A DNA stretch of 64,000 bases from Hypericum androsaemum (GCA_963995505.1 OZ023190.1:18842092-18906091), one strand, 5' to 3'. Positions 26,813 through 40,905 are shown, counted from the first letter of the stretch. A program made the numbers and translations. Notes: generated by a model from the letters alone, not told the origin.

Positions 26813-29306
26813 ATGTATGGTCTCCGCAGCAGAAAAAGTTTGGTCTTTTCTGGCTTCACGAAGGCTGAGGTACCTTAAAGCAACTTACTTTGGTGATTTC
26901 TCTATCTGGGTATTGGTTGGGAAGCTTCAATTTGTGGCCTAATTGATGTATGTGGGTGGTCAATCTGGTCCAGCCAGCCCTAAAGTTTGATGCTTTATGA
27001 GTTCTATCTATGATGTTGGTTTAAGAGGGTCTAATATGATTGTGGATTGCTTTTCGCCGATTTCCGAATTTTTCTGGTAGATTAGATGCAGGGAGGGAAT
27101 CATCTGGTTAGGGCTAATTTGGATCTTTGGTTGCTCCCGTATTCCCCCATGGATGAGCTTTTAGACATCTACATTATAGCTCTGTATTGTGGATTGTCCA
27201 CATTTGTTTCGGGTGCCAAGTCTTATTTCTGCTTAATTTGAATGTTTAGGAGCAGTGCCAGTATCAGCATATTCGTGCCTTTTGTTGGTAATTTCTCTTT
27301 TGCTTCAACTGGTCTTGTTGCACAATTGGCATTGTTCTTGGACCGGCGCAATAATTGTACGCAGATACGCGCAGGGTGCCGTAATCTTACTGGGATTCTG
27401 ATTTGTAGTTTGCAAGATAAAGGTCTTTAACTGTGCTTAGTTTCTTTATGCTGAATCTGTTGTTGCGGAAGCAGGTTGAGAAGATGGAGAAACTGCTGAT
27501 AGAATCAGAGAAGCCGCTGAACAAGGAAAACTACAAGAAAATTGCCAGAAGTTTTAGGTGTGTTGTAATTGCAAAATATTTCGTTCCTGGAGTCTCATGT
27601 ATTTATGATAGAAAATCTCAATGTCTGTCAGTTTCCGGAAGATGTTTGTGTGCATATACATGGATTCATTGTCATAGGAGTGATATGTCGTTGTTTAATA
27701 ACTCTCAAATTTTGAACTTGAGATCCGTTCCCGAGCATTCACTAGCAATTATGGTTGGGCTCTAATCCTTCTGTTTCTTTTGTTGTCTTCTTGCAGTATG
27801 TCTGCCGCTCGTGTTGGAAAACCCAGTGTCAAATGGACTGAGGTTTCTCCTTTCTTTGTTTATTGAGTCCTTTCTATTTACTTTTCCTATTATATACTCT
27901 GGCAACAAAGAACCTTATTATGTCAGTCTTCAAGTTTTTACATCCGCAGCTGTAATCTATGCCTTAGGTAGAGAGTTGGTTTCAGAGCAAGAAGGAAGAT
28001 AGCTTACCGCAAGTAGTTTCTTCAATCAATTCTTCAAAAGCTGATGGTACAATCCCGGACAGAAATCCTTCGAACGAGGAAAAAGGAAGCACTGAAATTG
28101 ACAAAGGTGGTTTTTTTTGGGTACCTTATTAGGCCGTGGTGCTCCAAACATTAGGAAAGTTGAGAAATGATTAATTTATCAGCATCAGTCCAGACTATCT
28201 ATCACTCTGAGCCTGCCTCTTTTGCATTTATGTGTTATGTCTTAAGCCGGCTCATAATTTCTAGTATCTTGAATCTGGCTTGATTTTATTTCTTTGTATT
28301 TGAGATTGCCGGATGCTAATTGTCTCATATTCTTTCTTCTGCAGGAGAAAACGATGTAGACTTATCTTCGTTGGAGTTTGAGGCTAGGTCGTTAAAAGAT
28401 GGGGCCTGGTAAGCACGCATGCATTAAGAGACCTTGGGTGGATCTGATTCTTCTGATGTTTATTAGTAATTCTGTTAGTACTTGCTTTCATGCTCCTGGA
28501 GATACATAATTTACAATCTGTAGCCTTGGCTCGTTACTGCGTTCAGATCCGAGGGTGGCTACTCATGGCTTTATGGAAAATATACTTTGTTTTTCTTGGA
28601 GATCACACATCTATGTTGAAAAAACACTTGACAGGTGAGAGTTCCTTTTGTATTTTTTTCAGGTACGATGTTGATATGTTTGTATCACACAGATTTCTTG
28701 AATCCGGAGAGGCTGTAAGTATCTATTTTTTTCCTGAAATTACTCTCCTTGTTTTATCACGTGGCCGCGCTTACTTCAACTTGCAGATTTATCTGATGGC
28801 TCGTGTCCTTTGTTAAAGGAAGTTCGTGTTAGATATGTTGGATTTGGGGCCGAGGAGGACGAGTGGGTGAGTGTGAAAAATGCCGTTCGAGAGCGCTCCA
28901 TTCCGCTGGAAAATACAGAATGCCAGAAGGTGAAGGTTGGTGATCTCATCTGCTGCTACCAGGTGATCCACGTTGCACTTCTCTTACTGTCACATTGAAC
29001 CTGTGATCTCTCGCATGGCTGCATAACTCGGTGCCTTTTTGGTCTAAACGTAGGAGAAGAATGACCAAGCCAGATATTACGATGCTCATGTCGCCGATAT
29101 TCAACGGAGGATGCATGACATTAGGGGTTGCAGGTGTCTCTTCTTGATTCGTTACAATCATGACAACACCGAGGTAAATGCTCACGGCGAATGTCATTAC
29201 GGAATGGTAGTGTCGCTGCAATTTTCTCGATGGAAGAACTGATATTCATACTATCTAACAGGAAAGAGTTCGTTTGAAGAGATTATGTCGTAGGCCAACA
29301 CATTAG
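26813..29306 (+). CDS. SHH1: SAWADEE homeodomain homolog (SHH1/SHH2-like), RNA-directed DNA methylation reader
   Basis: Nine exons, in phase: 26813-26869, 27475-27557, 27797-27842, 27968-28106, 28345-28408, 28663-28714, 28819-28962, 29054-29173, 29262-29306. They encode 249 residues. A divergent homeodomain spans about residues 13-70 ([32 protein letters not shown]). A linker of about 45 residues follows, then the SAWADEE domain (about 121-247) with the tandem-Tudor-like core [15 protein letters not shown] and Cys/His residues of a zinc site ([13 protein letters not shown]). In Arabidopsis SHH1 binds H3K9-methylated, K4-unmodified histone tails and recruits RNA polymerase IV. The choice between SHH1 and SHH2 cannot be settled here. 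The start is the first ATG in the frame, but exon 1 is short and the upstream promoter was not identified. Confidence 0.88.
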
Positions 29307-32243
29307 GTTGCCTGAGCAGATTCCCCCATGTTTGCATGGATAAAGGGGTGATTGATCTGAACTCTTGCAGTGACAATCTCTATCCATTCCTGGTACGGTG
29401 TCGGACATGGATGATCGTCGAAGTGGCGATTTGGTGGTAGGGCATATAGCAGTGCAACCATAAAGATTGCTTCATGCTGGTATGATGTCGCACATGAACA
29501 AGAACGTGTGTAAAATTTGTTCGAAGTTGAGAAAGCATTGAAATGTCCACAAGAATATACCACATAGTATGCTTTCTTCTTCCTCCTCTTCTCCTCTTCC
29601 AAGGACTGCTTCTGAAAGCGAGCCACAATCATTCTAGGAAACAAGTGATAGCAAACACGCATAGCCAGGCTGCTCACCGAAACGATGAGCCGGCATAGCA
29701 TTTCTTTTCCAAACTCGCAACCAGTAGCTTCAGCAATCTCAAGAGACATTTATACCAGCAAAACTCTCCCACAGATTCGGTAGTCAAAATGTTCATCTGG
29801 TCAGCAATGGTGTGATTTGGAAGCAGATTCTGAAATGTGTCGGAGCATTGTTCCGAGAGATTTCGATAAAAGAAGAATGTGCATGTTCACCGAGGCCAAT
29901 TTCACGGCAGGCTTGGTAAAGCATGCTCGCTCATCATCCATCTGCATCCCGCTATCAATTCTGCAATAGTAAATACGAAAAGCCAAATCACGTATCGAAG
30001 ACGGGAATAATGCAAATCAGAACCACGCAACCAGAACCAGCAAAAACACTCGATTGAATTCAGATTAGTTGAGGAAGTTTCTAGAATGTTTAAAAGACAA
30101 CCCCTCAGTTGCTCGGCTCCTGAATGCATGAAGGTTAACTTATTACACATTGCACCGCCGAAGCAGCAGCTTAATATAAGAGAGTACAACATAGAAAGTT
30201 CACAGCTGGAACACTTGGTAATACATACCGAATCGAAACATCATGACATTTTCTTTTCTCAGTAAACAAAAAAAAACACACTCACATAGCTGATCATATT
30301 AACCAGGATATCCTTCGTCAGGTTATCATGTCCAACAAGCATAATTGAAGATAGGAGAGCAAGGATTAACTCACATGGAGAAAGGCACAGGTTTCATCAA
30401 GAATTCCTCCAGGATTGTCACAGTAACCACTTGAGAAACTAAAAGGAAAAAAATCAAGTGCATGGATGGCTGAGTTTGTGAAGATAAATGCAAGAGCCTT
30501 TTTTTTTAATTATCGAAAAGAGGGGCAAGGCCCTACAGCTTTATTACCGAACGACGAAATGATATGGAGTTATCAATAAGAAACATACCCCGCACATAAT
30601 CTGGGGGTGACGCAAAATAAGATAAACCAATATGCAAAGTAAGCATCAAGTCAGATTAAGGCGTCAACGCACGCATTGGCTTCATGGTATATGTTGGCAA
30701 CCGTACAGTCCATGGTCATGATATAAGCTCCCGAATATCGGGGAACAGGACATTTCTGATGGTAGTATAGGACTATCTGTCTGTAAATGCAAGCACCCTG
30801 GAAGTTAATGGAGTAGCATAAGCAACACTATCACCACTGTTTCTCTGCAGAAAGAGCAGTGGCACACACCATGCATGTCACAAGTTGATAATGTAATACT
30901 TGAAGCGACAGAGAGAGCATAGATAACATAAGCATGGCAGTTTCATAAAAGGACGATGAATCACATTCTTGATAGAATCACAGTAATGGAAAAGAAAAAT
31001 ATAAAGAACTATAGTAATGACTCACCTCAAAGGAGTGCTGGCTGGCATGAATCTTCATGCCTTCTCATGAAGTGAGTATGCGCTACAATGAAAATGGCAC
31101 TGCTCAAAACTTAACATGCAGTTCAACCGAGAAAAAAAAAGATGTACCAGTAAAACAATCAAAATAATGCACAGCCCATGCCAAATAAATCTTGAATATT
31201 TAAGAAGATATAACCACGACATCAAAGCCCATTATGTACTGAAAGCATGAGTCTTCTACCAAGTTATCATCAAGGAAAGTAAAATCTGTTAACAGAGATT
31301 TACACGTGTGAATGGTCAAGTTTTTCAGGTAGCAGATATTGGCTTTCTGGAACTGGAGATGGTACAAAATGTCTCACCAACCAAGGGATGATCCTCCCAT
31401 ATATCAAAGTCAAAGAAAATTCATGAGCCAAAGAAAGAGTTCCACACAAACCATCAGCAGCAACTTAGTCAAGTCAGACAACAGCTGGTGGATAAAAAAA
31501 GACAATTGATCAGAGACTAGGTGTTATCAGAATGTAAACTGTGCTCAAAACAATGAGCTTTTAATCTAAAGAAAACCAATTTCTAATTAAGGTTTTAGCC
31601 ATAAGCTGGCAAAGTCACCTTGTGTACCGACAAAGGGAAACCATTGGTTAGGCCACCACCATTTCGAAGACCACTGGGCATATTGCAAGCACAAGTGAAT
31701 AATAAAATAACTAAATTAAATAAAACGCCACGATGAAGGAAAACCAAACATCTTTTCCAAAGTATACAGTAAGTACATCCTTCCCTGTCAAGTGAAGGAA
31801 CCCATTTAGTTCTGGTTCAGAACAGGTTGTCAGCTCGAGACAAAGGAATGGCACATACAGAACATTTGAGAACGCCCAAGCACTTTGCAAAATCATGCAA
31901 GCACATCCTCAGCAATAACTCTCTATATGAGATCTTGACCCATGCACACTTCGTCAACCGAGTTGTTCATTACTATACAAATTTCCTTGTAGCAGGTGAA
32001 CCAACCTTGTTCTAGAGACTAGGAAACACTTGAAACTAGGTCCTCAAGATTTTGTCAGCGTATTGGAGTTGCTCTCTGATGATGGCAACTGTCAAGTGCG
32101 GATTTGCAAACAGAGACTCCAAATACAAGAGCTTGAAATTGGCTTGCTCATAATCTTCACTTCATAAAAGAGCCACAAGTGCACATACTGTTTAGCTAAT
32201 AGCAGCACACCTAGGAACAGCATCAAGACAAAACTGGAATCTT
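29307..32243. other. Convergent intergenic region (SHH and kinase 3' sides)
   Basis: This holds the 3' flanks of two convergent genes. A 148-residue minus-strand open frame (about 29303-29749; SLEIAEATGCEFGKEMLC, SLEEEKRRKKK) has no recognised domain. It overlaps the last SHH codons and could be a non-coding transcript or chance. A further stretch at about 29820-29970 (-) has an open frame without known homology. Nothing else is supported. Confidence 0.4.
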
Positions 32244-35200
32244 TCAAGAAACGGTGCGACCATAGCAGACAGAAGAAATGTAAAGATTCTTGGCCCATTT
32301 CTCCTGAAAAATTAAAGAGGGAGAGGGTGAACATGAATAAATCTGGGTAAACACAAAAGAAGGGTTCAGCTACAAAAGCAAGAACCTTGACATGAGTGCT
32401 AGGAAAAGAAGAAGTTCGAAGTGTCTCTTGAGTTTCATCAGCTGGTTTCCTTCTAGGCACACTCAGAACAAAAGCAGCTTGGTCACAAGTCGCTGCTGTT
32501 GAAGTTATACGGTATCCATTATCCCACCTTCGGTGAATACCTTCACTAGGGTAGAGGAAATCTAGCTCCACCACCTGTTCGTTGCACAAGGTTGAGACAA
32601 AAGATGAGCCATAAAACCATCTTTGCAGCAGAAGAGCAATGAGAAAATCGATGTAAGGAAGATATTACCTGATCAGAAAAACCTGCCCCACGAGACATGA
32701 CTATCGCCCATCTACTTCCAGCTGTCGCCATAGAAGTGACATAAAAACCTTCTCTCCACTTCTTATTAATCCACTTGAAGGGAAAAGAATCGCTAACTTT
32801 GTAGGACTGCTGAAGATATTGAGTTCCTAATTCCAGAAGAGTAAAATATTATTGGAGTATCTTTTAAGGAAATTAAATTTTATTTATATTGGACAATGTA
32901 CTCACCCTTGGACATTACAACTAACGAGCTCCCATTATTAGCTCCAGCTATCGCACTGATGTAATAATTCTTTTCCCATTGTTCCATTATCCATTCCTGA
33001 TAAAATTACAGAATGACTGTTGTAAAGGCACAGTAGTCAAGAAAAGGCATGGCAAGAACTTTGAACAAATCAAGAGAAGCAAAATCTTCAAATTCAATAA
33101 AATGCAGTGTAACCTATGGAGAGATGGACAAAAAACCAACCTTAGGAAGAAAGAAAGGCGAAAGCTCATAAACTTGAGCAGTGAAGCCAGTTCCTGCATC
33201 CATTATCAGAGCCCAAAGATTCGAACAAGAAGCAACACTACTAATATATAACCCATCATCATTTCCTTTTTCGATGTGCTGGGCGAGCCTAACATCGGCA
33301 ACATTATAATGGTACCTACCATATAGTATGCATAAGAAAGTATCAGGATTTCTCCCATTCATAGCCAAAGTTCAATTATGAGCAACTCAAATAAGTTAAT
33401 CCAATTGAATACCTTTGCTTCATGGGCCGACAAGCACTGTAAATACTGATCCATTGGGTTGCAGGCATCCCTATCCTCACCTTTTTATTTGGTTGTTCAT
33501 CCTCCTCTTCCTCCGTGGTCAGACGACCTCTCTTATGTCCAACCTGATATATTAGCTTCACGTCCCCAGAAAAAGTCAAAACGATTACCAAAAAAGTACG
33601 CTGGAACAGAATGACGAACAAAAACCAAGTTACCTTCTGAGCCCCGTCAGTGTTTAATGGCCGAATATCTGGATTTGGACCAACAATTCCATCAAAGAGT
33701 GAGATGTATTTTGCATAATTTGGTTCTTCGTCAAACTTTAGATTTACAACATACTCAACAAACAGCCTAAAAGGAACAGGGCAGAAGCAACACAAGGATT
33801 CGGGGGAGGTAGCCATCTTCTTTTTGCACACAAGGAACCCTTTGTTTTCACCCTGCAAAAATCAAAATATTAGACTGGCGGTTAAGGACAATCAAAACTA
33901 GGAATTTAAAATACACAAAACTCAAACCTGATATCCTTGCCAAGGTAATCGACCACGTAGAAGAAAAATGAGTGTGTAAGCAAGAGATTCTAGGTCATCC
34001 CTCCTGCTGCCAGTTCTACCAAGATGGGCATGAACGCTGGCATATCGCACTGTTCCCCTGCAGCATACAACAATAGAAAAATAAATGAGCCACAGAACAG
34101 AGCGGAAACTGTCTATGAAAAAAGGGCGAGATGCTGGACCTGAAAACATCTGGCCGCTGATCATAATCAACATGCAAGCCCGTAGAATTATCCCGCCACC
34201 TCGTTGCTGTTAGTTTGAAATGCAGTGTTAATCAATGGCGCCATTTCCAACAAAACCAAAATGGGTGCAATACAAAAATATCAGGAATCAAGCAGTTACC
34301 TAATCCAAGATCCACGAGGAATAATTTTTTTTCTTCAGGAGTTCCCGGAGGGCCAAGCAAGAAGTTCTCGGGCTTTACATCCCCGTGCACATATCTGCAA
34401 GTCGAAAGCTAACAATTAGATTTCACATAACGATAGCACAGATGAATGAGTTGTTCAAGAAGTGCCAAAAATTGCAATTAAATTTCACAAGGATGGATTT
34501 GATAAGAAAATAGCAGTTTCATCCACTTCATCTCACACGAGCAAAAAGCTATGTTTCTTTATTTATGTAAGCAAAAACCTGGCCACTTGAGGGTCTTGAG
34601 CTCAATAGTGAGCCCGAGCCCCGAAATGTGGAATAAACCAGAAAGTAGAAATTCACAATAGCATCGTACACACAGGTATTTATAGAAACTTACACGATGT
34701 CATCTTATACACCAACAGTATCAAATCTATCCTTGCAAAACCAGCTAACCAAAAGAGACCCTTTTCTAACCTTAAAAAACCCTTTTCTGAAAGGAAACAA
34801 CCATCCCCAATTAACAAAGAAGAAGACCAGCAAGATAGAGTAAAAAGAAGAATCACCCACCCTCTTGAATGCATCTTTTCCAGAATAGAAATTGCCTCAA
34901 TGGCAATGCAAGCAACCATCTCAATGGACATCCTGAACATGGGATGACAAAAATTAGGTAGATCAAAAACAAGTAATACAACCAACCATAACAGAAAAAG
35001 AGCCTCCCCGGTTGAGCAAGTGTTCCTCGGTTATTGCAATTTTGCAAAGAGACAAAATTCACATGTTGAGCCCATGATCAACAAGTGGCTAAAGAAGCAA
35101 CTTACCGTTACGTTTCCCACCATCAATAATTGGAAAAAGAAAATCTACGAATCGAGAATGACTTACGTGTGCAAGTTATTATTCCATACATCCCACAAGC

Positions 35201-35943
35201 TCGGGCCAAGCATATCCATAACCTGGATGGGACTTTTTTATTTAGTGATGTTTTGGGTGCCTCGAACGAAGAAAACAACATTCTGAAAAGCTCAAATATC
35301 ACTCACCATGATGTAATAATCTCCCTGTCGTCCCTTGTAATGAACTCGTGGTACTCCATGACTACCTCCGAGCGCACTAAAAAAACTCAACCAGTGCGGC
35401 AATTGTCACCAGACAAATAGTTGGACACAATAACTCGTTACGTTCCAAGAAGGTAAAGGAAACACAACGCTCTTACTTGTAAACCTGCCACTCATAGGGT
35501 GGCGCATAATTACATCCTTTGCTGCTCCTATGCTCGAACTTCAACGCCACCTGCAGTTCAAACCCAAGAAATGGGCTGTGCCAATAAGAAACACATAACA
35601 CACGATAAGTCATAATCGGCAGTTATAATGTGCATTCAATAGCGAACCTCTACTGCCCCAGCGCCAGTTCTCTCACTCGAAGGGACCGCCCCCGTCCGCC
35701 TACCGACATATACCTGCCCAAATCCTCCTTTGCCAAGCTTTCTATCTAATCTATAGGTCGGCGAACCCCCAACCGATACCTGTTCATCAAACAATGAGTT
35801 AGATTCCCCCATAAACAGAAACGCCAATTTTAAAAAATTGAAATAAAAACAAAAATAAATGAAATGAAATGAACGACCTTCTCGGGAAGAGGAGCGGTGC
35901 TACCGTCGTCTTCCCTGGCGCCGCCGCTGTCGAACTCGTCCAT
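32244..35943 (-). CDS. MLK: MUT9-like casein kinase 1 family protein kinase (MLK/PPK/AEL)
   Basis: Sixteen exons, in phase, encode 598 residues. Exons from the 5' end: 35943-35878, 35779-35648, 35550-35477, 35376-35307, 35222-35167, 34932-34861, 34394-34300, 34206-34140, 34057-33928, 33852-33634, 33555-33413, 33315-33141, 32996-32906, 32826-32669, 32574-32386, 32303-32244. The kinase has the Gly loop [11 protein letters not shown] (about 38-48), ATP lysine K70 (VALKFE), catalytic loop HGDVKPEN (D162) and DLGL metal site (D185). It also has the CK1-type segment [14 protein letters not shown] long conserved C-terminal part is typical of this plant subfamily ([43 protein letters not shown] end). 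Arabidopsis members phosphorylate histone H3 Thr3, cryptochromes and ABA receptors. No lesion was seen. Confidence 0.95.
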
Positions 35944-37480
35944 TGCCGGCGGCTCCTCTCTCCTTCGTCCCCTGAGCTCGATCGCGTCCGAGCTCTAAAC
36001 TAGGGTTAGGTTATCTCGCGGTGGTCCTCTCGGCTTCGCAGCTCGGGCAATGGCCGCGCCGGGGAAGCTTCCGGAACCGGGTATCTCGTCTCGATCGGGG
36101 AATATTAGGGATATTTTGGAAATTAGGGCTTTGGTTGTGTTGTAATTTGGGAGATGGATAGTTCTACTACATACAAGAAGCTTGAGAGTCGGAGATATTT
36201 TAGACTAATACATATTCGAGCCAGTAAAATTAAAATTGTGTAAGAAAGTTCTACCAAATATGATCGTTGATAAAAAAAAATACAGGTTGATGATAGAGAA
36301 AGAAAGAAACAGACTGTTTTGAATTGTTTTATTTCCTTTTTGGAATAAAAAACGTTTTTATAGAGGTCTGGTTGTTTCTTATTATTTGGAAATTAATAAT
36401 TTAAATCCAAATTATTACCAGGCATTAAATGCTTCCTGTTTTGTTATGGGAAATAATTCCTGATTAGTGATTGAACGAATCTAATTTGTGAATTTTTTGT
36501 GTGAGATTTAGTTCTTAATAAGGTATGCAATACATTTTGTTGTCCATATATTCATTTAATGCCTTAATAACGGTAAAACGCGCATGCGATTTGTATCTTT
36601 TATTCCTTATTTTGAAATTCAAAGCCATATGTCTCTCCCCGAGTTTTTAAGTGAACTCTCCAAATTATTCTAGGATCAAAATTGGAATATTATAAAATGA
36701 TCAAATTCTGTTAAAATACACTTTTTTCCATTTTTCTTAAAAGCCAGCTTCTTTATTCGAATAGATACCAAGAATCGGGTCCGGGTCCGGGTCTGGGTCT
36801 GGGTCTGATTCACGAAAATTATTTGTAAAAATAAAAATCACTACGTGTCATTTTATCCTTTGGTACTCAATTTGGGCCCAGTGGGCTAAAACAAAGCAGC
36901 CCAATAAGGCCAATTTGAAGTGCCTGCGCAAATAGGCATTTCATGATTTTGTTCAATGTTCGACAGGATTTACAATTTTTTAATGTGCAATTTCTGTTTA
37001 AGGAACGTTTTCTTCGATATTATTTTTGACATTCATAAAATTTAAATCCAAAATTTACATTCATAGTAGACAAGATTTACATTGGCTTACTAGAAGATGC
37101 ATAACTGGCTTGGGCAGTGGTGAATCCTCCTGAAGGACCAGAAACACCCAACACTTGGATCAGTCAAGGTTAGTGGTTCTAGATTAATCTCGATTGCGAT
37201 AGTGTCAAAATTTGTATAGCGAAATTTAATACTCTATGTGGTCAGGCTGATATTTGTATTAGTCAATGGAAATCAGAATGTCCAATAATTTCAACAAAAA
37301 CAAGAGATGAAATGACATGAAAAAAAAGGCCTGGTAAGGATCTACTTGAAGAGTTGAGAAAATTGGCGCCATTGATTTTTTTCAAAGATTGATAGAAATT
37401 AAAGGTTCTCCTTCTGCAAGTTTAGAGACAACAACAAGTCGGACGTTTTTGGGTTCAAGAACTAGTCTTAGGGGTTTCTA
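35944..37480. other. Kinase 5' flank and non-coding spacer
   Basis: A GC-rich leader at 35944-36090 fits the kinase 5' untranslated region. A short 6-bp tandem repeat (GGGTCC/GGGTCT, about 36777-36808) lies further on. The remainder is AT-rich with no supported gene. Confidence 0.55.
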
Positions 37481-39001
37481 GGTGCTTCACCTTAGGTGAA
37501 TTATGATGAGTGTGTAAACGCTCATGTTTTATCATATGTTTCGTGTATGTTTAGTCATGTTTTGAGTTATATTTATCATGTCATGTCAAGTCTTATGATT
37601 ATTTTAGTATATTTATGTTCGGGAATGGATTTCTACCCATCGTCATATTTTGTAGGAAATTGGAGCTCAATGAAGGTCGTTCGAGGGGTGAATTCGAGAG
37701 ACTATATTGCAAGAGTCATAACTTTCTGCTCGAGTGTTCGATTGTATAAAATGAGACATCGTTGGAAAGCTTGAAGAAAGATCTACATTTTATCTTTTAT
37801 AGTCGAAGCCAAATTCGAAGTGGAAGAGGGTCAAAACTACAAAATACGAAGATGCGACAAAGCTGATCAGCAAGTTGGCGGGCGCCAAGTCTCTTACAGA
37901 AGGTTCAGTTGGCGGGCGCCAGGCCTCGACGATGAGTTTTTTTCGGACTTTCTTTTTACACGGAGACTCAATTTATTTTAGTTATATTCGACTTTTAGCC
38001 TCCTGTTTCGGCTTTAGGACTTAAGTTATATTATTTTTATTATTACTTGGTCAGCAAGACTTCCAATTTAGCTTAACCTCCTCTAGGTTTTTCTAATTTT
38101 TAGTTAGACGTTTGGCTATATATAGCCCTTAGTTTCTTAGGTAAAAGGAACAGTTTTGGAGGACGTTTTTTGGACGGGAACTTGACATAGCCTTTGGAGC
38201 TTAATAAAGCCACGATTCCAGTTAGCACGGGAAAAGGATTGGCAAAGCTTGATCATCACGACTAAGCTTTCTCTATCTCTACCTTTATGTTAATTGCTAT
38301 CATGTTCTTCATTACTCTATTGTACTTTGTTAACATGCTTAGCGAGTAGTTCTCTTGTGAGTGCGATGCTCTAATTATGTGATTACTTGTCTATGTTAGC
38401 TATGGTTTGATTATCTTTCGTAGTAGTTGTCAATTGATTATCTTAATGCTTAATCTAACTTGATCACTTAGATTATGATTTTAGTTGATAATAATAGACC
38501 GGAAGGCATTAGAATCAACGGAAGAGTCAATTGACATGTCTTAAGGTATTAATGAAGAATCTTGATACTAAGGGATAACCCGATAGGAGTTAACTTCATA
38601 ATTGAGTTTAGTTTAGTTCTTGGTCTAATTGATGAGCGGAAGCGTTGGTTAGTAATCATGATCTACTCTAGCTTAGTTTTGTCATCCTAATGAGCGGAAG
38701 CGTTAGGGAGATGCACTAGAACACTTCGGGTACTAGTTAGAACTTCATAAAAACCATAGTCTCGACATAGATAGGTAGTCCATAAGGGTATCGTGCTCGT
38801 TTATCTCCACTGATTTACAACTCATCTTTTATTTGCGTTTCCGATTTCGTTTATTTACCTGCAATCTTTACAATCTTTTAATTCTGTCGCTTCACATAAT
38901 TATTTGCGTTGATTTCGTGTTCAACCCTCAGTTCTAAGAACCTTACTTATCACTATACTATTTGCTTGTACGTTTAATTGTTCACAATTTTGCGTACATC
39001 A
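37481..39001 (+). repeat. Probable retroelement-derived sequence (LTR-like)
   Basis: The segment lacks genes but has features of a plant LTR. There is a twice-repeated GGCGGGCGCCA palindrome (37877-37887 and 37910-37920), a TATA-like CTATATATAG near 38115, AATAAA-type sequence near 38200, and a repeated TGAGCGGAAGCGTT word (about 38632 and 38691). The end GCGTACATCA is possible. No second LTR or target duplication was found, so boundaries and class are weak. Confidence 0.3.
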
Positions 39002-40353
39002 AATTATCTAGAATATATATACGCGGGATTTGTACTTTGGTACTCATAGTGTAACTTTTCTTGGAATAATACAAATTATACATTTAAAAAGAAAGAGACA
39101 ACAAGAAGCCATTTGACTAAAGGACATTTGACCTAGCAGTATAGACGTAATATGATTTGACGGAAATTCAGAATTTGGTAAAATTCTTGGTGTAAATTTA
39201 CCTTTAAAAACAACAGCAAGCCATTTGATGTTTACATTTTCTGTTATCATTGCAAGGTTATAGACAATATAAGACACTGGACGATGATTCTTTTGTTATC
39301 ATTGCATGCTCAGTCAAGCCAAGGAAAAAAACTGAAGTAATTTTGTGTGTAGTTATGCGTGCTTAGCGACAACCCTGACCAGTACTTGCCAACTCTCTTT
39401 TCGATCACTCAGTACAAATTCGAACTGAATACAACCACAAAAGATCGAAAAATTTGAGCGTAGTTTCTCTTTGCGAGTGAGAATGATACACATTTGGCGA
39501 CAATGCTATAACACTGGCGCGCAAGCGCCGTGGGAGTTGTAACAAATTTGGGACCTCAAAGATAGTACTTTGGGTAAATAATGGCCTTAGGGTAGGTTGA
39601 TGGTTGGCGGAGGGAGTGATTATTTATTTATTGTTGTTGAAGACTTTCTTTCAACGCCGTTGCACTATTGCCGTGGACTATACACAGTACGAGCCCTACT
39701 AGAACATTGTCACGTCAAGCAATTAACTTCAAAAATGTGGGCTTTTCTTGGTTTTTAGATTATCGGATCATGCATGAACTAATTGGTTGATTTTGAGTCT
39801 AGACGCAAAATAAGTTATTTGGTAGCTCGAATTTGAAAGACGTGGTCAACGAATTCGAGTACGAATTTTTTGAAATGAATTCCCCGGTCGTGACACATGG
39901 TGGCAAGTAATGATCAGTCATTGTTCCCTCCCCACCCCAGCCTGTCCGAAAAGAGATCAACCCCACGATACGAACAACCATTTCGTATTCTGAGACCTCA
40001 ACTGCACCCGCCTCCCAACATTATTATTATTTCCCCAACGCTTGAGATTCTTTCTTAAGTTCTTATAACGCTCCCAGGAATTAAAAAATCTGAGAGTTAT
40101 TTTAGATTAATTAAAAAATTTATATACAAATTTTAGAGAATTTATCTACGTCAAAACTTGATAGAGCTGGTTTCGCTTCAATAAATTAAAGATCATGCGC
40201 GTCTTTTCAACGCAGATTAGTCGTTGGTAATATTTTCAGACGAGGGAAAATTTGAACAAAAAAAAAAGAAACGTCCACGAAAAATTAAGGATAAAAAACT
40301 ATAATTAAACAGTTAAATGTACATGTACGAGGAAGCTGTTGGGGGATCAGCCA
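39002..40353. other. Non-coding spacer
   Basis: AT-rich, with no supported gene. The last part should include the 3' flank of the following minus-strand gene. Confidence 0.55.
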
Positions 40354-40905
40354 CTAGCCATAGGCGTAGGGATCGGGTGCTTCGCTAGCAGCCATCATCT
40401 TCTGCAACCGCAGCTCCCTATAGAACATCTCGATGAACCTCTCCGCCTCCCTGTCCACCACGTGGCACCCCTCCTTCTCCACCAACGGCGAATCGCCGCC
40501 GACCAAAGGCGACGCCTCTGACGCCGTCCCGTAACCGCCGCCGTCGGCAATGTCGCAACGTCGGGGCGGCGTAGCGTGGGCCACGCGCCGGCGCCGGCGC
40601 CGGCGGATCATGAGGTACTTGGTGCTGGCGGGGGTGTTGCTGCAGCTGAACTCGTAGTGGCGGAGGGGGCGGGGGGAGATGTAGGAGGCCGCGATGTCGT
40701 CGCGTGACCGGCAGGCGGCGGGGGAGGGGACCATGACGGCGTCGGAGAGGGCCTTCTTGAGGGCCCTGCCACGTGTCGTTTTGAGGAGGTGGAGGAGGTG
40801 CTTGGTCTTGGAGGAGACCCCGTGCTTTATTAGGAAGAGAGCCGTGCGTAGGACGTGGCAGAGGGTTTCGGCTATCTCCACTCCCGGCGGTGCGTTTGGT
40901 TCCAT
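40354..40905 (-). CDS. DUF761 domain protein (Avr9/Cf-9 rapidly elicited protein-like)
   Basis: A single-exon, GC-rich frame of 183 residues, MEPNAPPGVEIAETLCHVL to PDPYAYG. Early there is a segment rich in Leu and basic residues (VSSKTKHLLHLLK, GRALKKALSDAV), then YISPRPLRHYEFSCSNTP as in this family. A run of seven arginines (MIRRRRRRR) is followed by a C-terminal DUF761 helix (VDREAERFIEMFYRELRLQK). The molecular function of the family is not known, and some members are quickly induced in defence responses. The ATG sits just after a GAA/TTC-rich leader, and TTTAAAAA about 60 bp upstream may serve as a TATA box. Intact, with no sign of decay. Confidence 0.88.
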   Translation of the reverse strand: MEPNAPPGVEIAETLCHVLRTALFLIKHGVSSKTKHLLHLLKTTRGRALKKALSDAVMVPSPAACRSRDDIAASYISPRPLRHYEFSCSNTPASTKYLMIRRRRRRRVAHATPPRRCDIADGGGYGTASEASPLVGGDSPLVEKEGCHVVDREAERFIEMFYRELRLQKMMAASEAPDPYAYG

